Below, piece after piece: positions 48,346 through 60,062 of a stretch of 64,000 nucleotides of DNA. The notes beneath the pieces were generated by a model. It had not been told where the DNA came from, made no database searches, and was given only the letters and a program-made list of their open reading frames with translations. The stretch is from Spodoptera frugiperda (Eukaryota > Arthropoda > Insecta > Lepidoptera > Noctuidae): positions 6,386,001 to 6,450,000 of the forward strand of contig NC_064234.1 in assembly GCF_023101765.2 (NCBI RefSeq), read 5' to 3'. The first letter of the stretch is position 1. Every line of letters begins with the position of its first letter. Made by a program: the position numbers and the translations under genes.

Positions 48346-48466
48346 TTGAAATTGCCAACCCGTTTTGAGTAACCGTGGCGAATAATGCTCAAACCTTCTC
48401 TGTGTGAGAAGAGGCCTTTGGTCAGTAGTGGCTACTTATAGGCTGTTGATATGTAATTGTTACTTT
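48346..48466 (-). repeat. Interspersed repeat family C copy (minus strand)
   Basis: ATTGCCAACCCGTTTTGAG, TGCTCAAACCTTCTCTGTGTG and 'AGAAGAGGCCTTTGGTCAGTAGTGGCTACTTATAGGCTGTTGATATG' form the reverse complement of the family C signature at 49596 and 58486. Confidence 0.65.
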
Positions 48467-48660
48467 TTTATGAAACACGCCGTTAAACGAGCTGACGTAT
48501 CACCTGATGCTAACCAATCGCCGCCGCCCATGGACACTTGAAACAACAGAGGCAAGTGCGTCGCCGGCTTTTTGGGGGTTAGGAATTGAAGGGGGTTTTT
48601 GTTCGGGAATCGGGGATTGGGAAGGGGGGAATTGGGCCTCCGGTAATCTCACTCACTTTT
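48467..48660 (+). repeat. Interspersed repeat family B copy
   Basis: Contains 'CAATCGCCGCCGCCCATGGACACTTGAAAC', 'GCCGGCTTTTTGGGGGTTAGG' and 'TTGGGCCTCCGGTAATCTCACTCAC', the same order as at 57580. It is inserted directly beside the family C copy. Confidence 0.65.
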
Positions 48661-48919
48661 ATTACACCTAATAATCTCAACTGCCTTTAGTCTACAATAA
48701 TTGCATTAGACAATGTCACCGCGAACACGACGTCTCGAAGACTAACGCTATTACGCCATGACATCCCAAGAACTAATTACGTAGTGAGCTATTGAATTAC
48801 ACGTGAGATTTACAATATATTACGCCAAAATGTTGAAGAGTTTATAAAGCTATTAATATGACGCGTTCAAGTGGTGATAGACCTCAGTCTACTAGTTTTG
48901 CACTCTATAGAAGAGAGAA

Positions 48920-49075
48920 GACGTGGTGTCACGCCTTTTATCCCCGAAGGGGTAGGCAAAAGTGCACATTATAGCCCGTAATGCCACTGTAAAAAGTACA
49001 CCCACTTTTTACAATTTGTGTTATACTTAAAACTCATGTAATAGGGGGTGAGCCTATTGCCATATACTAGAGAAG
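48920..49075 (-). mobile_element. tRNA-derived SINE tail (minus strand)
   Basis: The plus strand reads GTCACGCCTTTTATCCCCGAAGGGGTAGGC..., then 'GTACACCCACTTTTTACAATTTGTG' and 'ATAGGGGGTGAGCCTATTGCCATAT', the reverse complement of the 40241 SINE body. The tRNA-like head is missing. Confidence 0.8.
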
Positions 49076-49221
49076 AATATTATCATATAACATTTATTTT
49101 TCAAAGACTGGCTTTTCGGAATGATATACAGAAAGCAATCAAGATTAATGTACTCAATATTACAATATTTTAGGGAACGTCTTATTTTTGATGTATAAAA
49201 GGCTTAGGGTAAGCAGTAAGA

Positions 49222-49370
49222 GGAAAAATCATCCAATGACTTCTCCCGCCTTGGGCGAGGCGTGCTCTTACTGACTAAAAACCACGGGTCTGGAGCCGCG
49301 ATAATCCCGCTAGGCAGTCCGCAACTCCGAATCTGGCATCGTCCCTACCGGGCCCCATCTGTGGTGGTCT
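49222..49370 (-). repeat. R1 LINE 3' UTR fragment
   Basis: ATCATCCAATGACTTCTCCC, 'ACTGACTAAAAACCAC' and 'GGGCCCCATCTGTGGTGGTCT' match the 3' UTR at 15785-15968 with internal gaps. Minus orientation, non-coding. Confidence 0.75.
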
Positions 49371-49595
49371 AATAATAAAAACTACTTTACTATGTAGATA
49401 CTTTTATTTTAAAGTTATTATAACAAAATCTATATCTATAATAACCAAGAATGTGTGAACAGTAATAAAGAACTAGTCATTGATACCCCAAAAAAATGTG
49501 ATGAAGAATGGATACTTTCATGTCATAACCAGAATCAAAGTACTTGACTTCATTATCTGACTACTCTACCGCTATTGGAGACAGGTGTCATCATC

Positions 49596-49745
49596 AATAG
49601 CCTATTAATGGCCATGGCTGAGCAGACTCTTCTCACACGGAGAAGGTTTGAGCATTAATCACAACGCTTGCTCAATGCGGGTTGGCGATTTCAAACGTAC
49701 AATGCGGAGCGGGCGTCTTAAACCTTCGGGTCACCACGACAATAT
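49596..49745 (+). repeat. Interspersed repeat family C copy
   Basis: AGCCTATTAATGGCCATGGC, then 'CTCTTCTCACACGGAGAAGG', 'TTTGAGCATTAATCACAACGCTTGCTCAATGCGGGTTGGCGATTTC' and 'AAACCTTCGGGTCACCACGAC'. This is the clearest copy of the family. Confidence 0.65.
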
Positions 49746-50369
49746 AGACAGGTTTAGCGATAGTAGATTTGCAATTCATTATAACTTGGTTCTAAAAATA
49801 AATAAAGATAGTACGTAAAGATGTTGATTCAGATAACATATCAATTACTTTTCTTCCCAAGACCTTCGTATAAAAAACCTTTTATATAAATAATACTTAA
49901 ACTGATGGATGGTAGTCTTGAGTAATTTATTTATTCAATCCTTAGAATTCTTTCATTGAAGCGTCAGTGACCTCTTTTATATTCCAATTCAATCGGTTCC
50001 GTCTATCAAAAAAATCGCATGAAGTACATTGACCTGCCTCTAATTTCTTAAAAATACCTACTAAACATTGACGTATTAAATTGATGCCAGATATTAGAGC
50101 ACAGATTATGAATTGAAAGAGCTTTTGATCGAAGATATAAATTATGTAGATAACACAGAGAAGGAGAGCAATGAAACGTATTTTTTATTTGCTTAATCCA
50201 AATGGTCTTGGCAAGCGTACTGGTCATATAGAATTTAAGATTTAATTTGCCAAATAGAAATTGAATCTATTTTACAGACAATGGACGCCCATATTCATTA
50301 ATAATAGGTCTACATTTTAACACTTTCTTATAGAAAACAGTCTCATTAAAGCTATCAAACTTTTATTAT

Positions 50370-50515
50370 AGCTTTCGTGGGACATACAAAATTCATTATT
50401 ATGTTATCGGCTTACTCACGCAATGGTTTGACGAGAAACTCGACTCGTTTCAAGCCATGCTAGAGGCTCATATTCATGACACACGACGTAGCGATCTTCG
50501 GCGATTAAGTTATCA
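50370..50515. repeat. Interspersed repeat family E copy
   Basis: TTATAGCTTTCGTGGGACAT, 'TTATGTTATCGGCTTACTCACG' and 'TTTCAAGCCATGCTAGAGGCTCAT' are the reverse complement of parts of the 25345 copy. The right side is truncated or diverged. Confidence 0.55.
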
Positions 50516-52354
50516 AGCTTATTACTTAACGGTCTTGTCTCTGCTAGTGACTATAATAATACCAAATAATTTCCCTTAGGTCTGATACCCATTATTCCCA
50601 ATAAATCTATAAGGACTAAGGGCCTACCCAACTTAAAGATTAATATTGAATTGACATAAAACTAAACCCAAATTAGGCTTTGCGAATATTCAATCAAAGA
50701 ATTATGTAGTTATAAGATCAATAACAATTTCAAATATGTATGTACAAGATATAAGTTTGAAATTCTGTTTCAAAGTAGATAAAGCAAACTAATATTACCT
50801 TCTAAGCGATTCTAACTTTCATCCCTTCTGAGCCATGAATACTATTTTGGTCGTAAGCTAGGTAGGTAAGTACCAATCCCGCATTAACTGTATTTCATAT
50901 TTAGATCAATACTTTAACGAGTGAGCAGTAAACAGAAATATAATGATAATGAACTGAGATAAGATATTTTAATACACACCTTTTAAAAGTTTTATGTAAA
51001 AAAATAACAATAAGCCCTTAAAAAATCCAAAAACGTCTAAGACTTTACTTATTTTGTAAATTTAAAGTATCAACTATAAAGATAATCCTAAAATAACCTT
51101 CACTAAAATCTAAGTTTATAACTTTAATAAGACACGCAGTTGTGAGCCGTAAAAGATAATATTTTAAATACCCTACTCCAAACAAAAATTATAGGGACCC
51201 TTAAAAACTTTGACCCTTCCCGCTATTTTACGTAAATAATGTTTTAATAATAGCACATATTTACGCTATTAAATGCCATTTACATTTTAGGGTACACATC
51301 TAACCCTTGGCTAGTAGTTAGGTCCAATAGGCAAAGGGTTGGTTAATTAGAATCAATTTGATTTTATGCCATTTTATATTGACATTGTGGAGGGTGGCGG
51401 CCATTCGGGCCTTTATTAATGGGTTGATTTAATTTGAGACTTTGGTAATTAGTAGCTAGCTGTTGACTGCTAATTTCAGATGTTATTAGTGACTGGCATA
51501 CTGATGAGAATACAAATAGATTAACGTTACAGCATGTGATTAATGATACAGTTCGTACAATCCTGTTGTCGGTTACATAACTCTGAGAAAACCAACTATT
51601 TGTTCCAACGAGAATGGAGATAACGGTTTATAAATGCTTAAAAGGATTAAAACGCCACTTTGACTTTGATTTATAGTTTTTTAATATTGTAGATTGGGAC
51701 TGTGTAATATAACTGACGGAAAGTGGAAACTATACTCGTTTAACCTATATATCACTATGTTAACCTAACTTTCTTGCTACTAGAATTTGTAACACATTTT
51801 CAATTCTCAGTCGTGTCTTTGTATTAGCATTATCCACCATTTATTATACCATCAGCCGAAGCTGTAACTTTGAAATGCTCCCGAGAGTTTGCGGCCAAAA
51901 GAAACTTACCCACCACAACGAGTCCCTGAGCGAAAATAAAAATAAAGCAGGGTATCAAGTGACCCCACTAATTATTCTGAACCACTTCTCAAGACTTTTC
52001 CTGCGTGCTTGAATTATTGATTGTTTGGAAAACCCAAACGGTTTTAGAAAACATTAAAAGTATCATGTAGGTATCTAAATATTTACATTCAATAAATTCC
52101 AGCTGTGCCTTTCTACTAATTGTTATTTCTGTACGTCTAACATTATTGCGAATGCTTTACAAATACACATTATGCAACCATAACATTTCCCACAATATCC
52201 ACTGCGGTTCAAACAACGGCTTAGCATTTCATTTTCGTACGTATTACTCGGGAACAAATAACTAAAGTTGTTTGTTTTGAAAACATGTTTTCTTACGACG
52301 TAGAAGTAATACAAAAGCCACACACATCCAATATACATTCTCAGTAGAACTTAC

Positions 52355-53116
52355 CTCGTTTGGGCCAATTGTTGAACGCTTTAGAAGCTTCTGCCTCTTG
52401 CGCTCCGTTGTTGTTAACTTTGATATCAAACAAGTACTTAATATCGACAGCGCTATACTTGGCACCAGTTTCAATATTACACTATAAATCCACATTATTG
52501 CTGTTACTAATTGTACGTTTCTCGACATTTCTAAAACATAAACGGTCCGATTGTCCGGTAGATCGAGATCTTCTGCGAATTCTGAATTGTTATGGGCAGT
52601 CACTTCACTGGGCACTATATTCATCGCGAAATATATCGGAAGACACAAAAACGGGCATATCACATAGGCGCTTACTATAGCGAGAGTTGTATTTTTCTTA
52701 TTACACCAGGTGCTATTCCGCTGGGGAAATGCGATCGCGACGTACCTCCACACAGCGAGAGTCACCGCCAACCAAATGGAAATGGTATGAAACGTTTGAC
52801 TGAATATTGAGTGGAAATACACGAAAACCGTCCAAGTGTATGTATTCTTGTTAACTTGAGGTCCTATTTTGATGTTCATATGTAGCGCGTAGGGGATATA
52901 CTCCAACATGACTAGAAGGTCTGCGACGGCGAGGCCGGTGAGGATGGAGTTGGTGGGGCTGGTCATCTCGCGGCGGCTTAGCACCGCGATGTTGATGGAG
53001 TTGGTGGCCGAGCCGACGATGCATATCACCAGCGCGATGTAGCCGTGCAGGCGGCTGTACGCCTTGTTGAAGTTGGTGGCGCCAGGCACGCAGTACGCGT
53101 CGGTCGAGTTTGACAT
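52355..53116 (-). CDS. MsR: Myosuppressin receptor, first coding exon (TM1-TM5)
   Basis: The exon encodes residues 1-254 of a class A peptide GPCR. It has an N-terminal glycosylation site (NST 3-5), TM1 (about 25-47, with N39), TM2 with LAVADLLVM (D66), TM3 with FHSIFSQTFHTISIWLAVTL followed by WRY (123-125) in place of DRY, PQRNSTWC in loop 2, TM4 (143-166), a long ECL2 with NRT at 189-191, and TM5 (about 203-232) ending in a basic loop 3. FSQ-FHTISIWL, WRY and PQRN-WC are hallmarks of insect myosuppressin receptors. ATG 53116 is preferred: an in-frame TGA lies upstream, A is at -3, and the only earlier in-frame start is GTG. No cysteine is at the top of TM3. The donor is GAG|GTAAGT. Confidence 0.92.
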
Positions 53117-53224
53117 GCTCGCGGTGCGCTCGTGGCCCACACCGGCTGGTCATCGGCCCTGCAGTGACGGCGGCCTCGTCGCGAACTACTCCAACTACCT
53201 CGTTACGCACTTCGTCGTCATAAC
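53117..53224 (-). promoter_or_regulatory. Receptor 5' UTR with two upstream ATGs
   Basis: The segment follows a splice acceptor (TTTGTTCCAG, 53234-53225). ATG at 53221-53219 opens an 8-codon uORF (MTTKCVTR, stop TAG). ATG at 53153-53151 opens a frame that runs about 100 codons, out of frame over the receptor start. Neither has a purine at -3, or a strong context, so leaky scanning to ATG 53116 is plausible. Confidence 0.6.
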
Positions 53225-54338
53225 CTGGAACAAACGACGTCCAAGTTTAAATCGACTGACATAATATCGTGAAATATTGAATCGGTCGTTAGGTATTGTG
53301 TAATGAAAGTGTACATGATTGATTTTGTGTTACATGTTATACGAACAAATTGCCGTATAATAGTTGAAAACAGTTTTCGTATAGACTTAGTAAATTGTAT
53401 ACGATAGCACCAAGGTCACTCGGCGTCGCGATGCTCACAGACCGAATATTTATCGTGTGTAATATACAAATGGTCCAGCACACCTTTCACGTGCGTCATG
53501 TATTCTAATAAAAGTGTTTTTAAGACAGCTAAATATTGTAGCTACACTATAAACTGAAAATAACAAAGATTTAATTAAATAGCCGAACTGCATTCGCAGA
53601 TACTTCTGAAAGTTTTATAACACCAATCTTAGCAGACTCTTAAAAATACAATAAACAAAAAGTTTTTGATGTGCAATACTTCAGAACATAGCTACAACCT
53701 TTTGTTATATTCATTGTTCAGAATTACCTCACATGTTTGACGACAATATATCGAATTGCCAGAATTTATTTGCGCAGAAAACAGCGACAGAATTTAATTT
53801 ATTTGGTACGCACTCGAGTATAAAGTAACTTCCAAACATTTATCTCTCTCGTTTACTAACATACGTAACGCAAACATCTAATTGAGAGGCTCCTTGGTCC
53901 AAATCGATTTAGTCATTATGGATCTGATAACTATAATATAATACAGAAACACTTGATTATTACAATCCCTTTACCTTAATGGTTATTGTATCTAGTTATA
54001 AAACTCTGTCCGGCCACTGAAGGGATTGGCAATACATTTGAATGTAATCTACATATTTTCAGTCTGAGGTGGAAACTTGAATACATATCAATCTGGCGAT
54101 GAACCCATAATGCATTATTGAACAATGGGTGTAAACAAAAGTTTTACATACACTCGGTCTGTGTTGTTTTGTGAAACAAAACGTAGTTTGTATAATTGAG
54201 GTAAGGAACTAAAATAACTTTTTGTTTTTCTTGGGTTAGGTATCCAATAAAACGATTAACAATTTCTTTTTAAAGATCGTAAACTAGTTGTTCAATACCA
54301 GACACAGTATAACAATAAAACATGCATATCAAACAGAG
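53225..54338. other. Upstream intron sequence, no gene seen
   Basis: AT-rich DNA just upstream of the first coding exon. It should be intron of the receptor 5' UTR. No clear non-coding exon, TATA/Inr pair or repeat was recognised. Confidence 0.4.
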
Positions 54339-54345
54339 AAAATCA

Positions 54346-56723
54346 GATTGATTGGGAGCCTCTGTTGGCGGCTACTACAGTCGATGACAAGTTGGCGATT
54401 TTTAATACCAATGTAATCAGCCTATATGATCGCCATGCTCCCTTCAGGAGGATAAGGGTTAAGCGGCCACCTGCGCCTTGGATGACGCGTGGGATAAGGA
54501 TGGCTATGCGTCGCAGGGACCGGGCGTTCCGAAAACATAGGAGGGATCGCACTGATGAAAACTGGGCGGCATTCAAGCTTGCAAGGAATAGGTGTAATCA
54601 GATGGTACGCAACGCCAAACGCCGCCACGTTCTTGAAAATATCTCCTCCTCTTCTTCTTCTGCCGATATCTGGAAATTCCTCGGAACTCTAGGTATCGGC
54701 AAAACGCAACATTCAGACCTTCCCTGTCCAGTTTGCCTAGACGATCTCAACGACCATTTCACCACAGTACCTATTATGGATCGTCTAGTAAAACAAAACA
54801 CTTTAACATATATCGAAGGTCTGACGCGTCCCAACATCAAAAACCCCTTCTGCTTCGTTCCAGTTGATTTGTCAGAGGTTGGAAGGATTATCCTCTCAAT
54901 AAAATCCAAAGCGGTAGGTTGTGACAACATTTCTCGCCATATGATTGTCACTGTATTAGATCACCTCCTACCTTCTATAACCCATGTTATTAACTTCTCC
55001 CTTTATTCCGGAACTTTCCCGTCCCTTTGGCGTAGAGCTTTTGTCCGTCCGCTACCAAAGGTCTCTACTCCCACTCTTCCTTCCCAATTCCGACCAATAT
55101 CCATACTTCCTTTCCTGTCCAAGGTGCTCGAGGCCTGCGTACACAAACAACTATCTAGTTTTGTATACAGAAATGGACTAATTAGTCCATTACAATCTGG
55201 CTTCAGACCAGGCCACAGCACTACTTCAGCCCTCCTTAAAGTGACTGGCGATATTAGAACCGGCTTCGAGAATACCAGAGCCACAGTCCTGGTTTTGGTT
55301 GACTTCTCGAATGCCTTCAATATGGTCAGTCACGACATCCTTTTAGCTATCCTATCCCACCTTACGGTCTCTGGCGAGTCACTGGAATGGTTTTCTTTTT
55401 ATCTTCAGGAGCGTCAGCAGTCGGTCAAACATGGTGACTCAACATCAAATTGGCGCGAATTAAAAGCTGGCGTTCCTCAAGGCGGCATACTTTCACCTCT
55501 CTTATTTTCCATATTTATTAATTTAATCACCTCAGAACTTCAGTGTTCGTACCATCTGTATGCCGACGACTTGCAGGTTTACTGTCAGGCCGGCTTTGAC
55601 GACTTACCGAGCGCCATCACTAAAATTAATGCTGACTTGTCTGCCATCAGCAGCTGGTCGGCACGTTTTGGGATCGCGGTGAACCCCAATAAATGCCAGG
55701 CGATCATCATCGGAAGCTCTCGGTCTCTGGGAAAGGTTGACAATACATCGCTACCGCCTGTTGTCTTCGACGGTGCGATCGTGCCGTTCAGTAGTGACGT
55801 CAAAGATCTCGGGTTACACATTGACAGCAATTTGAACTGGCAGGCACAAGTCACAAATGTGTGCAAAAAGGTCACCGGATCACTGCGGTCTCTTTATCGC
55901 GTTAAGAACTTGCTTCCGTCTACCACCAAGTCAATGCTAGTGCAGGCCTTATTGTTCCCTATTATAGATTATGCGGATGTTTGTTATTACGACCTGAATG
56001 CAGATCTCCTCAATAAACTTGACCGACTTCTGAATAACTGCATTCGATTCGTTTTCAACCTGCGTAAATATGATCACGTTTCTGCACATCGGATGCAATT
56101 AAAGTGGCTGCCCATACGCCAGCGCAGGGAGCAAAGGGCGCTTACCACACTTTTCTCCTTCCTCAACTCAGCTTCTTCGCCTAGCTATCTTTCCTCTCTT
56201 TTTCAGTACACTTGCGCCAACCACAGCAAATATCTACGCTCTTCCAACAACCGTCTCCTTCAATGTCCTACACACCACACTAAATTCCTTCATTCTTCTT
56301 TTTTTATCCAATCCATCTTGCTGTGGAACGCGCTCCCCACCGATGTCAGATGCTGTCTACTCGCTTGACGTTCAAGCGGAGAGTTCGGGAGCTTCTTCTG
56401 AAGAAGTTGTCAGAGTCTTCATCATGATCATCACTATAATTAGTATGTATATATTATATGTAAATAGTATATGTATTGTTATTATGTAGGTTTATTATTT
56501 TTCCATGTTATTTAAATATATATATATTGGTACATATTTGTGTAAGTAAGTATATTCTATTTTTCCACCTGAGCTTTTCTGTATTTACTTGCTACATGCA
56601 CCTACCACTAGTTTTTCACTGCATCACCTAAAGGTTTGGCTGGTAGAAAATGCCTACGGCATTAAGCCCACCTTGTACACATTGATGTGCATAAAGAGTA
56701 ATAAATAAATAAATAAATAAATA
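54346..56723 (+). mobile_element. CR1-like LINE, 5'-truncated
   Basis: About 2.4 kb on the plus strand encoding the RT half of a non-LTR retrotransposon. The 3' UTR contains 'TGCCTACGGCATTAAGCCCACCTTGTACA', text I recall from abundant moth LINE tails, and ends in an (AATA)n run at about 56698-56726. AAAATCA at 54339-54345 and 56724-56730 may be a 7-bp target duplication, weak because of the AT-rich tail. The endonuclease domain is lost. Confidence 0.85.
54365..56368 (+). pseudogene. Reverse transcriptase of CR1-like LINE
   Basis: The frame is open from about 54347 (DWEPLLAATTVDDKL) without an ATG, so 54365 is only a nominal start (TTG). A basic linker (RPPAPWMTRGIRMAMRRRDR) precedes RT: QFRPISILPFLSK (palm entry), VLVDFSNAFNMVSHDILL (motif A, D-x4-F), SGFRPGHSTTSAL, GVPQGGILSPLLFSIF (motif B), and YADDL at residues 399-403 (motif C), then the thumb (LLNNCIRFVFNL, LKWLPIRQRREQRAL). 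The C-terminal LLWNALPTDVR is followed by a frameshift: an adjacent frame continues LSTRLTFKRRVRELLLKKL, so the end is broken near 56345. With no endonuclease the copy is immobile by itself. Confidence 0.87.
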
Positions 56724-57479
56724 AAAATCAAAGCAAAATTTCTTGAAAACAAATTTGAATTCATACAAAGTAATGCACTGCGTATTTTACCTCTGAATTC
56801 TCTTACATGATGGGAAGCAATGTTCAAGACCATTTATATAAAGTAGATAAAATCCTTTAAGAAATAAACGAACATAAAATGTTACGCGCAGAGACAGAAA
56901 AGGTTCTCAAGCGACTACCACGGATGACACATTGTACAAGCGACATTTCTCAACGAAAGTACTACTGCCACATTGCGGGTGCAGTATTTAATCTCCCGTT
57001 TATTTGTATACGTAATAAAACAATTAATTTTGATTCTATTGTGTTTCATAGTATTATATAACGTTGCTGATTCTATTGTCTTTTTTAATTACTACATAAG
57101 GTTATATTATAGAGAAGGTAGAAACGATGTTGTCACTTTCGATTATAGCTATCGTGAGGCGTAATTAATTACATGACCAATTAACAGTTAGTTCTCTTGC
57201 TTCTCTGAATTATGGATCCCTGAAGTGGCTTTATACTAGTCGAGTATCCTGGTCAAACGAATACTTGAGTACCTAAGTCGCATATGCCAATCAATTTAAT
57301 TCTGTACTTTATGAAACCTTCGAACTAAAAAATATTATAATTTAGGCTTCGTACTTTACCCACACGACTGGACTAACTACTGGTAATAAATCAAACTAGT
57401 TAGTTTGGATGTTTCTCTGTTAATCTAAATTTTGAAGAAATTTGTTATACAGAGAGGGTATAAGCTGACATGAGTGATA

Positions 57480-57530
57480 CGATACTTTTTATCCCACGGG
57501 AACACGGGCGTAGCCGCTGATAGAAGCTAG
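57480..57530 (+). mobile_element. Helitron-like 3' end
   Basis: ATCCCACGGGAACACGGGCG, then 'TAGCCGCTGATAGAAG' and CTAG followed by T. It has the same GC stem and terminus as the minus-strand copy at 11688. The 5' end was not located. Confidence 0.5.
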
Positions 57531-57579
57531 TAAAAAATAGATATAATTATCTTTCAATGAAGAAATACGGCACTTAAAG

Positions 57580-57870
57580 TCTTTTTTTTATGGGACTTGC
57601 CGGTAATCGAGCAGACGTATTACCTGATGGTAAGCAATCGCCGCCGCCCATGAACACTTGAAACACCAGAGGCTTTACAAGTGCGTTACCGGCTTTTTGG
57701 GAGTTAGGAATTTAAGGGTTGTTGTAATTGGGCCTCCGGTAACCTCACTCACACAACGAAACACAACGCAAGCGTTGTTTCACGTCGGTTTTCTGTGAGG
57801 CCGTGGTATTACTCCGGCCGAGCCGGCCCATTCGTGCCAAAGCATGGCTCTCCCACACTTTCTTTCGTAC
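57580..57870 (+). repeat. Interspersed repeat family B, longest copy
   Basis: It starts at a T run (57583 on) and continues 'GGGACTTGCCGGTAATCGAGCAGACG', 'CAATCGCCGCCGCCCATGAACACTTGAAAC', 'GGCCTCCGGTAACCTCACTCACAC', 'GTTTCACGTCGGTTTTCTGTGAGGCCGTGG' and 'GAGCCGGCCCATTCGTGCC'. Partial copies lie at 1797, 10150 and 48467. No coding frame. Confidence 0.65.
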
Positions 57871-58485
57871 CTTATGTTCATTGCCTTAAGTTCCATAATA
57901 CAATGAAGTTAACGGCTGGTACTCGAAGTAATTGTCAATTAATAATAATATCTGTCGCTTCACGGTATTGGTAAGTACTTAATTACACTGGTAAGGTTCT
58001 CTATAAAAGGTATTCCGGAGATATTACTGACACTGTGAGTGAAATGGGTCTCGCTAAAAATACGGTTTTAGACCCAATCAAACAAAAAAGCAAGCTAAAT
58101 AAAACAATTTAAATATGTGAAAACTGACCAATTTCCAGTACATTAAGGAATATCGGGTATATTTTTAAAATTAAGAGAAAAAATCTGACAGAATAGCTTT
58201 TTAAAGATACGCTAGCCAATTATCCTTAAAATGTCCTTTGATATAATAAAATTGACAGATCGTCATATAAAACACCACCAGAAAGTACCTCAGTCAGTAA
58301 AAGAGCTATTCTTCACAGCGATTTAGTAGCAATAAAATCCTAAAATCTGCTAATAAATCAAAAGTCTGGTCAAAAGTTTATTCATTTTGGTGTTACATTT
58401 TCAACAATTAACATCTCCTAATATAAAGAAAATTACGCGTAAAACCAAATCTATGTCAGTTTATATTTTATCTCATACATACATC

Positions 58486-58715
58486 GACAGCCTATAAGCG
58501 GCCACCGCTGACCAAAGGTCTCTTGTCACGTGGAGAAGGTTTGAGCATTAATCGCAACGGGTGCGCAATGCAGGTTGGCGATAGCAAACATATAATTAGA
58601 AATTATGTGTATGTGAACTTGTATGTTTGTAAAGGCACCCAAGACACAAGAAAATCCTAGAGTGGGGCAACGTTTATTTAAAAAAAAAGAGAAAGAAGTC
58701 AAACCTCCGGGCCAC
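58486..58715 (+). repeat. Interspersed repeat family C, extended copy
   Basis: AGCCTATAAGCGGCCACCGC, 'GGAGAAGGTTTGAGCATTAATCGCAACG', 'CAATGCAGGTTGGCGAT', then the 'TTGTATGTTTGTAAAGGCACCCAAGACAC' block also seen at 32855, and finally 'CCTCCGGGCCACCACAAC'. It links the fragments at 3576 and 32855 to one family. Confidence 0.65.
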
Positions 58716-59099
58716 CACAACTCGTATTTACTTCTTCAGATCATCATCCACCTATCTAACCTGAGCAAACACCTTATCATCAATAATACTCATACAATTT
58801 TGCCCCGTTCCTACAATTTTATTACACTAGAATAATACATCTCAGACTAGTGATAGGGACATTGATGAAAATAAACTAAAAACCCGATCACGTATAAGAC
58901 ACATTGCTACGAAAGATATCACGATATGCCAGGACGAAATATTACCAATATCAGTCTAGTAATACATCAACTCTAGGAGACATAATATTACTAGATCTTA
59001 TTTACTTTACTATTATACGTAAGTAAATGTACTATAACTTTTATTTACAAGTAAAGTCTTATCATATATGTAATGCAATAATTTTCTTTTTTCTTTTTT

Positions 59100-59270
59100 T
59101 TCAGCCGTGATCGTCTCACTGCAGGGCAAAGGCCTCCACTCCTCTCTGTGCAAAGCTTTCTGCGGACGATCCTTGCATAGGTATCAAGTTCATCCTGCCA
59201 TCTCCTTCTGGGTCTGCCGCGACGTCTGTTTCTTTGAGTCTACTCTGTTGTGAGTCCGAAGTGCGGCAGA
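59100..59270 (-). pseudogene. C-terminal fragment of another LINE pol protein
   Basis: On the minus strand the frame reads RRGRPRRRWQDELDTYARIV followed by RRKLCTERSGGLCPAVRR. GRPRRRW-DEL followed by a W-less basic tail and LCPAVRR is typical for the end of moth LINE pol proteins. Only about 50 codons remain. Confidence 0.65.
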
Positions 59271-59879
59271 AAATGAAAATGCATGTATCTACTCTAATGG
59301 CAGTTTGGTTAAAACATTTTTTCTTTTTATTATCAAGTTATGGTCGCGTGAAATCAAACTAAATCGCTAGTATAATATATATTTGATCTGTCACAATTAA
59401 GTTACTAGTCGTAAGTTAGATTTAGTACGGTATATGATAATACACTATTAATGTCTTAATGTGATCTAATTAATTACCATAGTTTGAAATTAATTAAATT
59501 TGTTATCAATGATCAGCTTATTTGGTATTATACGCGTTGCGGTTAATTTTGTAGCACATAAATACCTGGGTGTGTACCCACCTATAAATTATTTGTCAGT
59601 AAACAGTATGATAATTCAGTTGCCAATACCTAATTTAATTTCAAAATACAATATTACTAAACCACATTCGTTCACATGTGGTTTTGTGGGAAATATTTAA
59701 CATAAATTATTATTAGGATTAAGCATTTAATCCCGACAATAGGTGTTACTGAAAATGTGGTTAGTATCACCCATAACGCGTTGTAGCAGATACAACAGAC
59801 GTTATAAATAAAATGAAGTTAAGGAAAATCTAAGACCAATTGTTTCCAGATCAGTTTACTTCTTTAAAGAGTCATTAAG

Positions 59880-60062
59880 GTGTCCGGAAAATCATCTAAT
59901 GACTCCACCTGCCTTAAGAGAGGCGAGAGGACTGTCAGACTCTTACTGACTAAAAACCACCCGATTTTGCGCGCGAAATACGACGCACCGTACGCTCGGG
60001 TCTGGTTCTGATCGGGTGACGAACTACCCGTCTCGCGATCTCCGACGCCCGAGACGACTAGG
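59880..60062 (-). repeat. R1 LINE 3' UTR fragment
   Basis: AAAATCATCTAATGACTCCA, 'AGGCGAGAGGACTGTCAGACTCTTACTGACTAAAAACCACCC' and 'GGGTCTGGTTCTGATCGGGTGACGAACTACCC' match the 15780-16100 copy with an internal deletion. Minus orientation. Confidence 0.75.

Larger units (their letters stand above)
40206..52354 (-). other. Receptor intron 1 (about 12.1 kb)
   Basis: The intron is bounded by GTAAGT at 52354 and TTCAG at 40206. Recognised contents are listed separately: SINE 40241, LINE end 41343, repeat D 42841, R1 LINE 43399, TTAA element 44996, CRE tandem repeat 46538, repeat pile 48346-49745 and repeat E 50370. Other stretches, such as 45.4-46.5, 46.8-48.3 and 50.6-52.3 kb, show nothing recognisable. 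Confidence 0.55.
10007..53224 (-). other. MsR: Myosuppressin receptor gene, coding span and introns
   Basis: Coding exons (minus strand) are 53116-52355 (762 nt), 40205-40022 (184 nt), 30173-30007 (167 nt) and 10039-10007 (33 nt). All join with GT-AG introns in phases 0, 1 and 0, total 1146 nt or 381 residues, usual for rhodopsin-class peptide receptors. Introns are 40206-52354, 30174-40021 and 10040-30006. The protein should sit in the plasma membrane and couple FLRFamide-type myosuppressin binding to G proteins; that role is family knowledge. The first exon here begins at an acceptor (CCAG at 53228-53225), so at least one untranslated exon lies upstream. Confidence 0.8.

Noticed and set aside
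52851..53153. About 100-codon frame overlapping the receptor start
   Set aside because: Arg/His-rich translation with no domain, fully explained as a shifted frame of GC-rich receptor coding sequence; kept only as an overlapping uORF observation.
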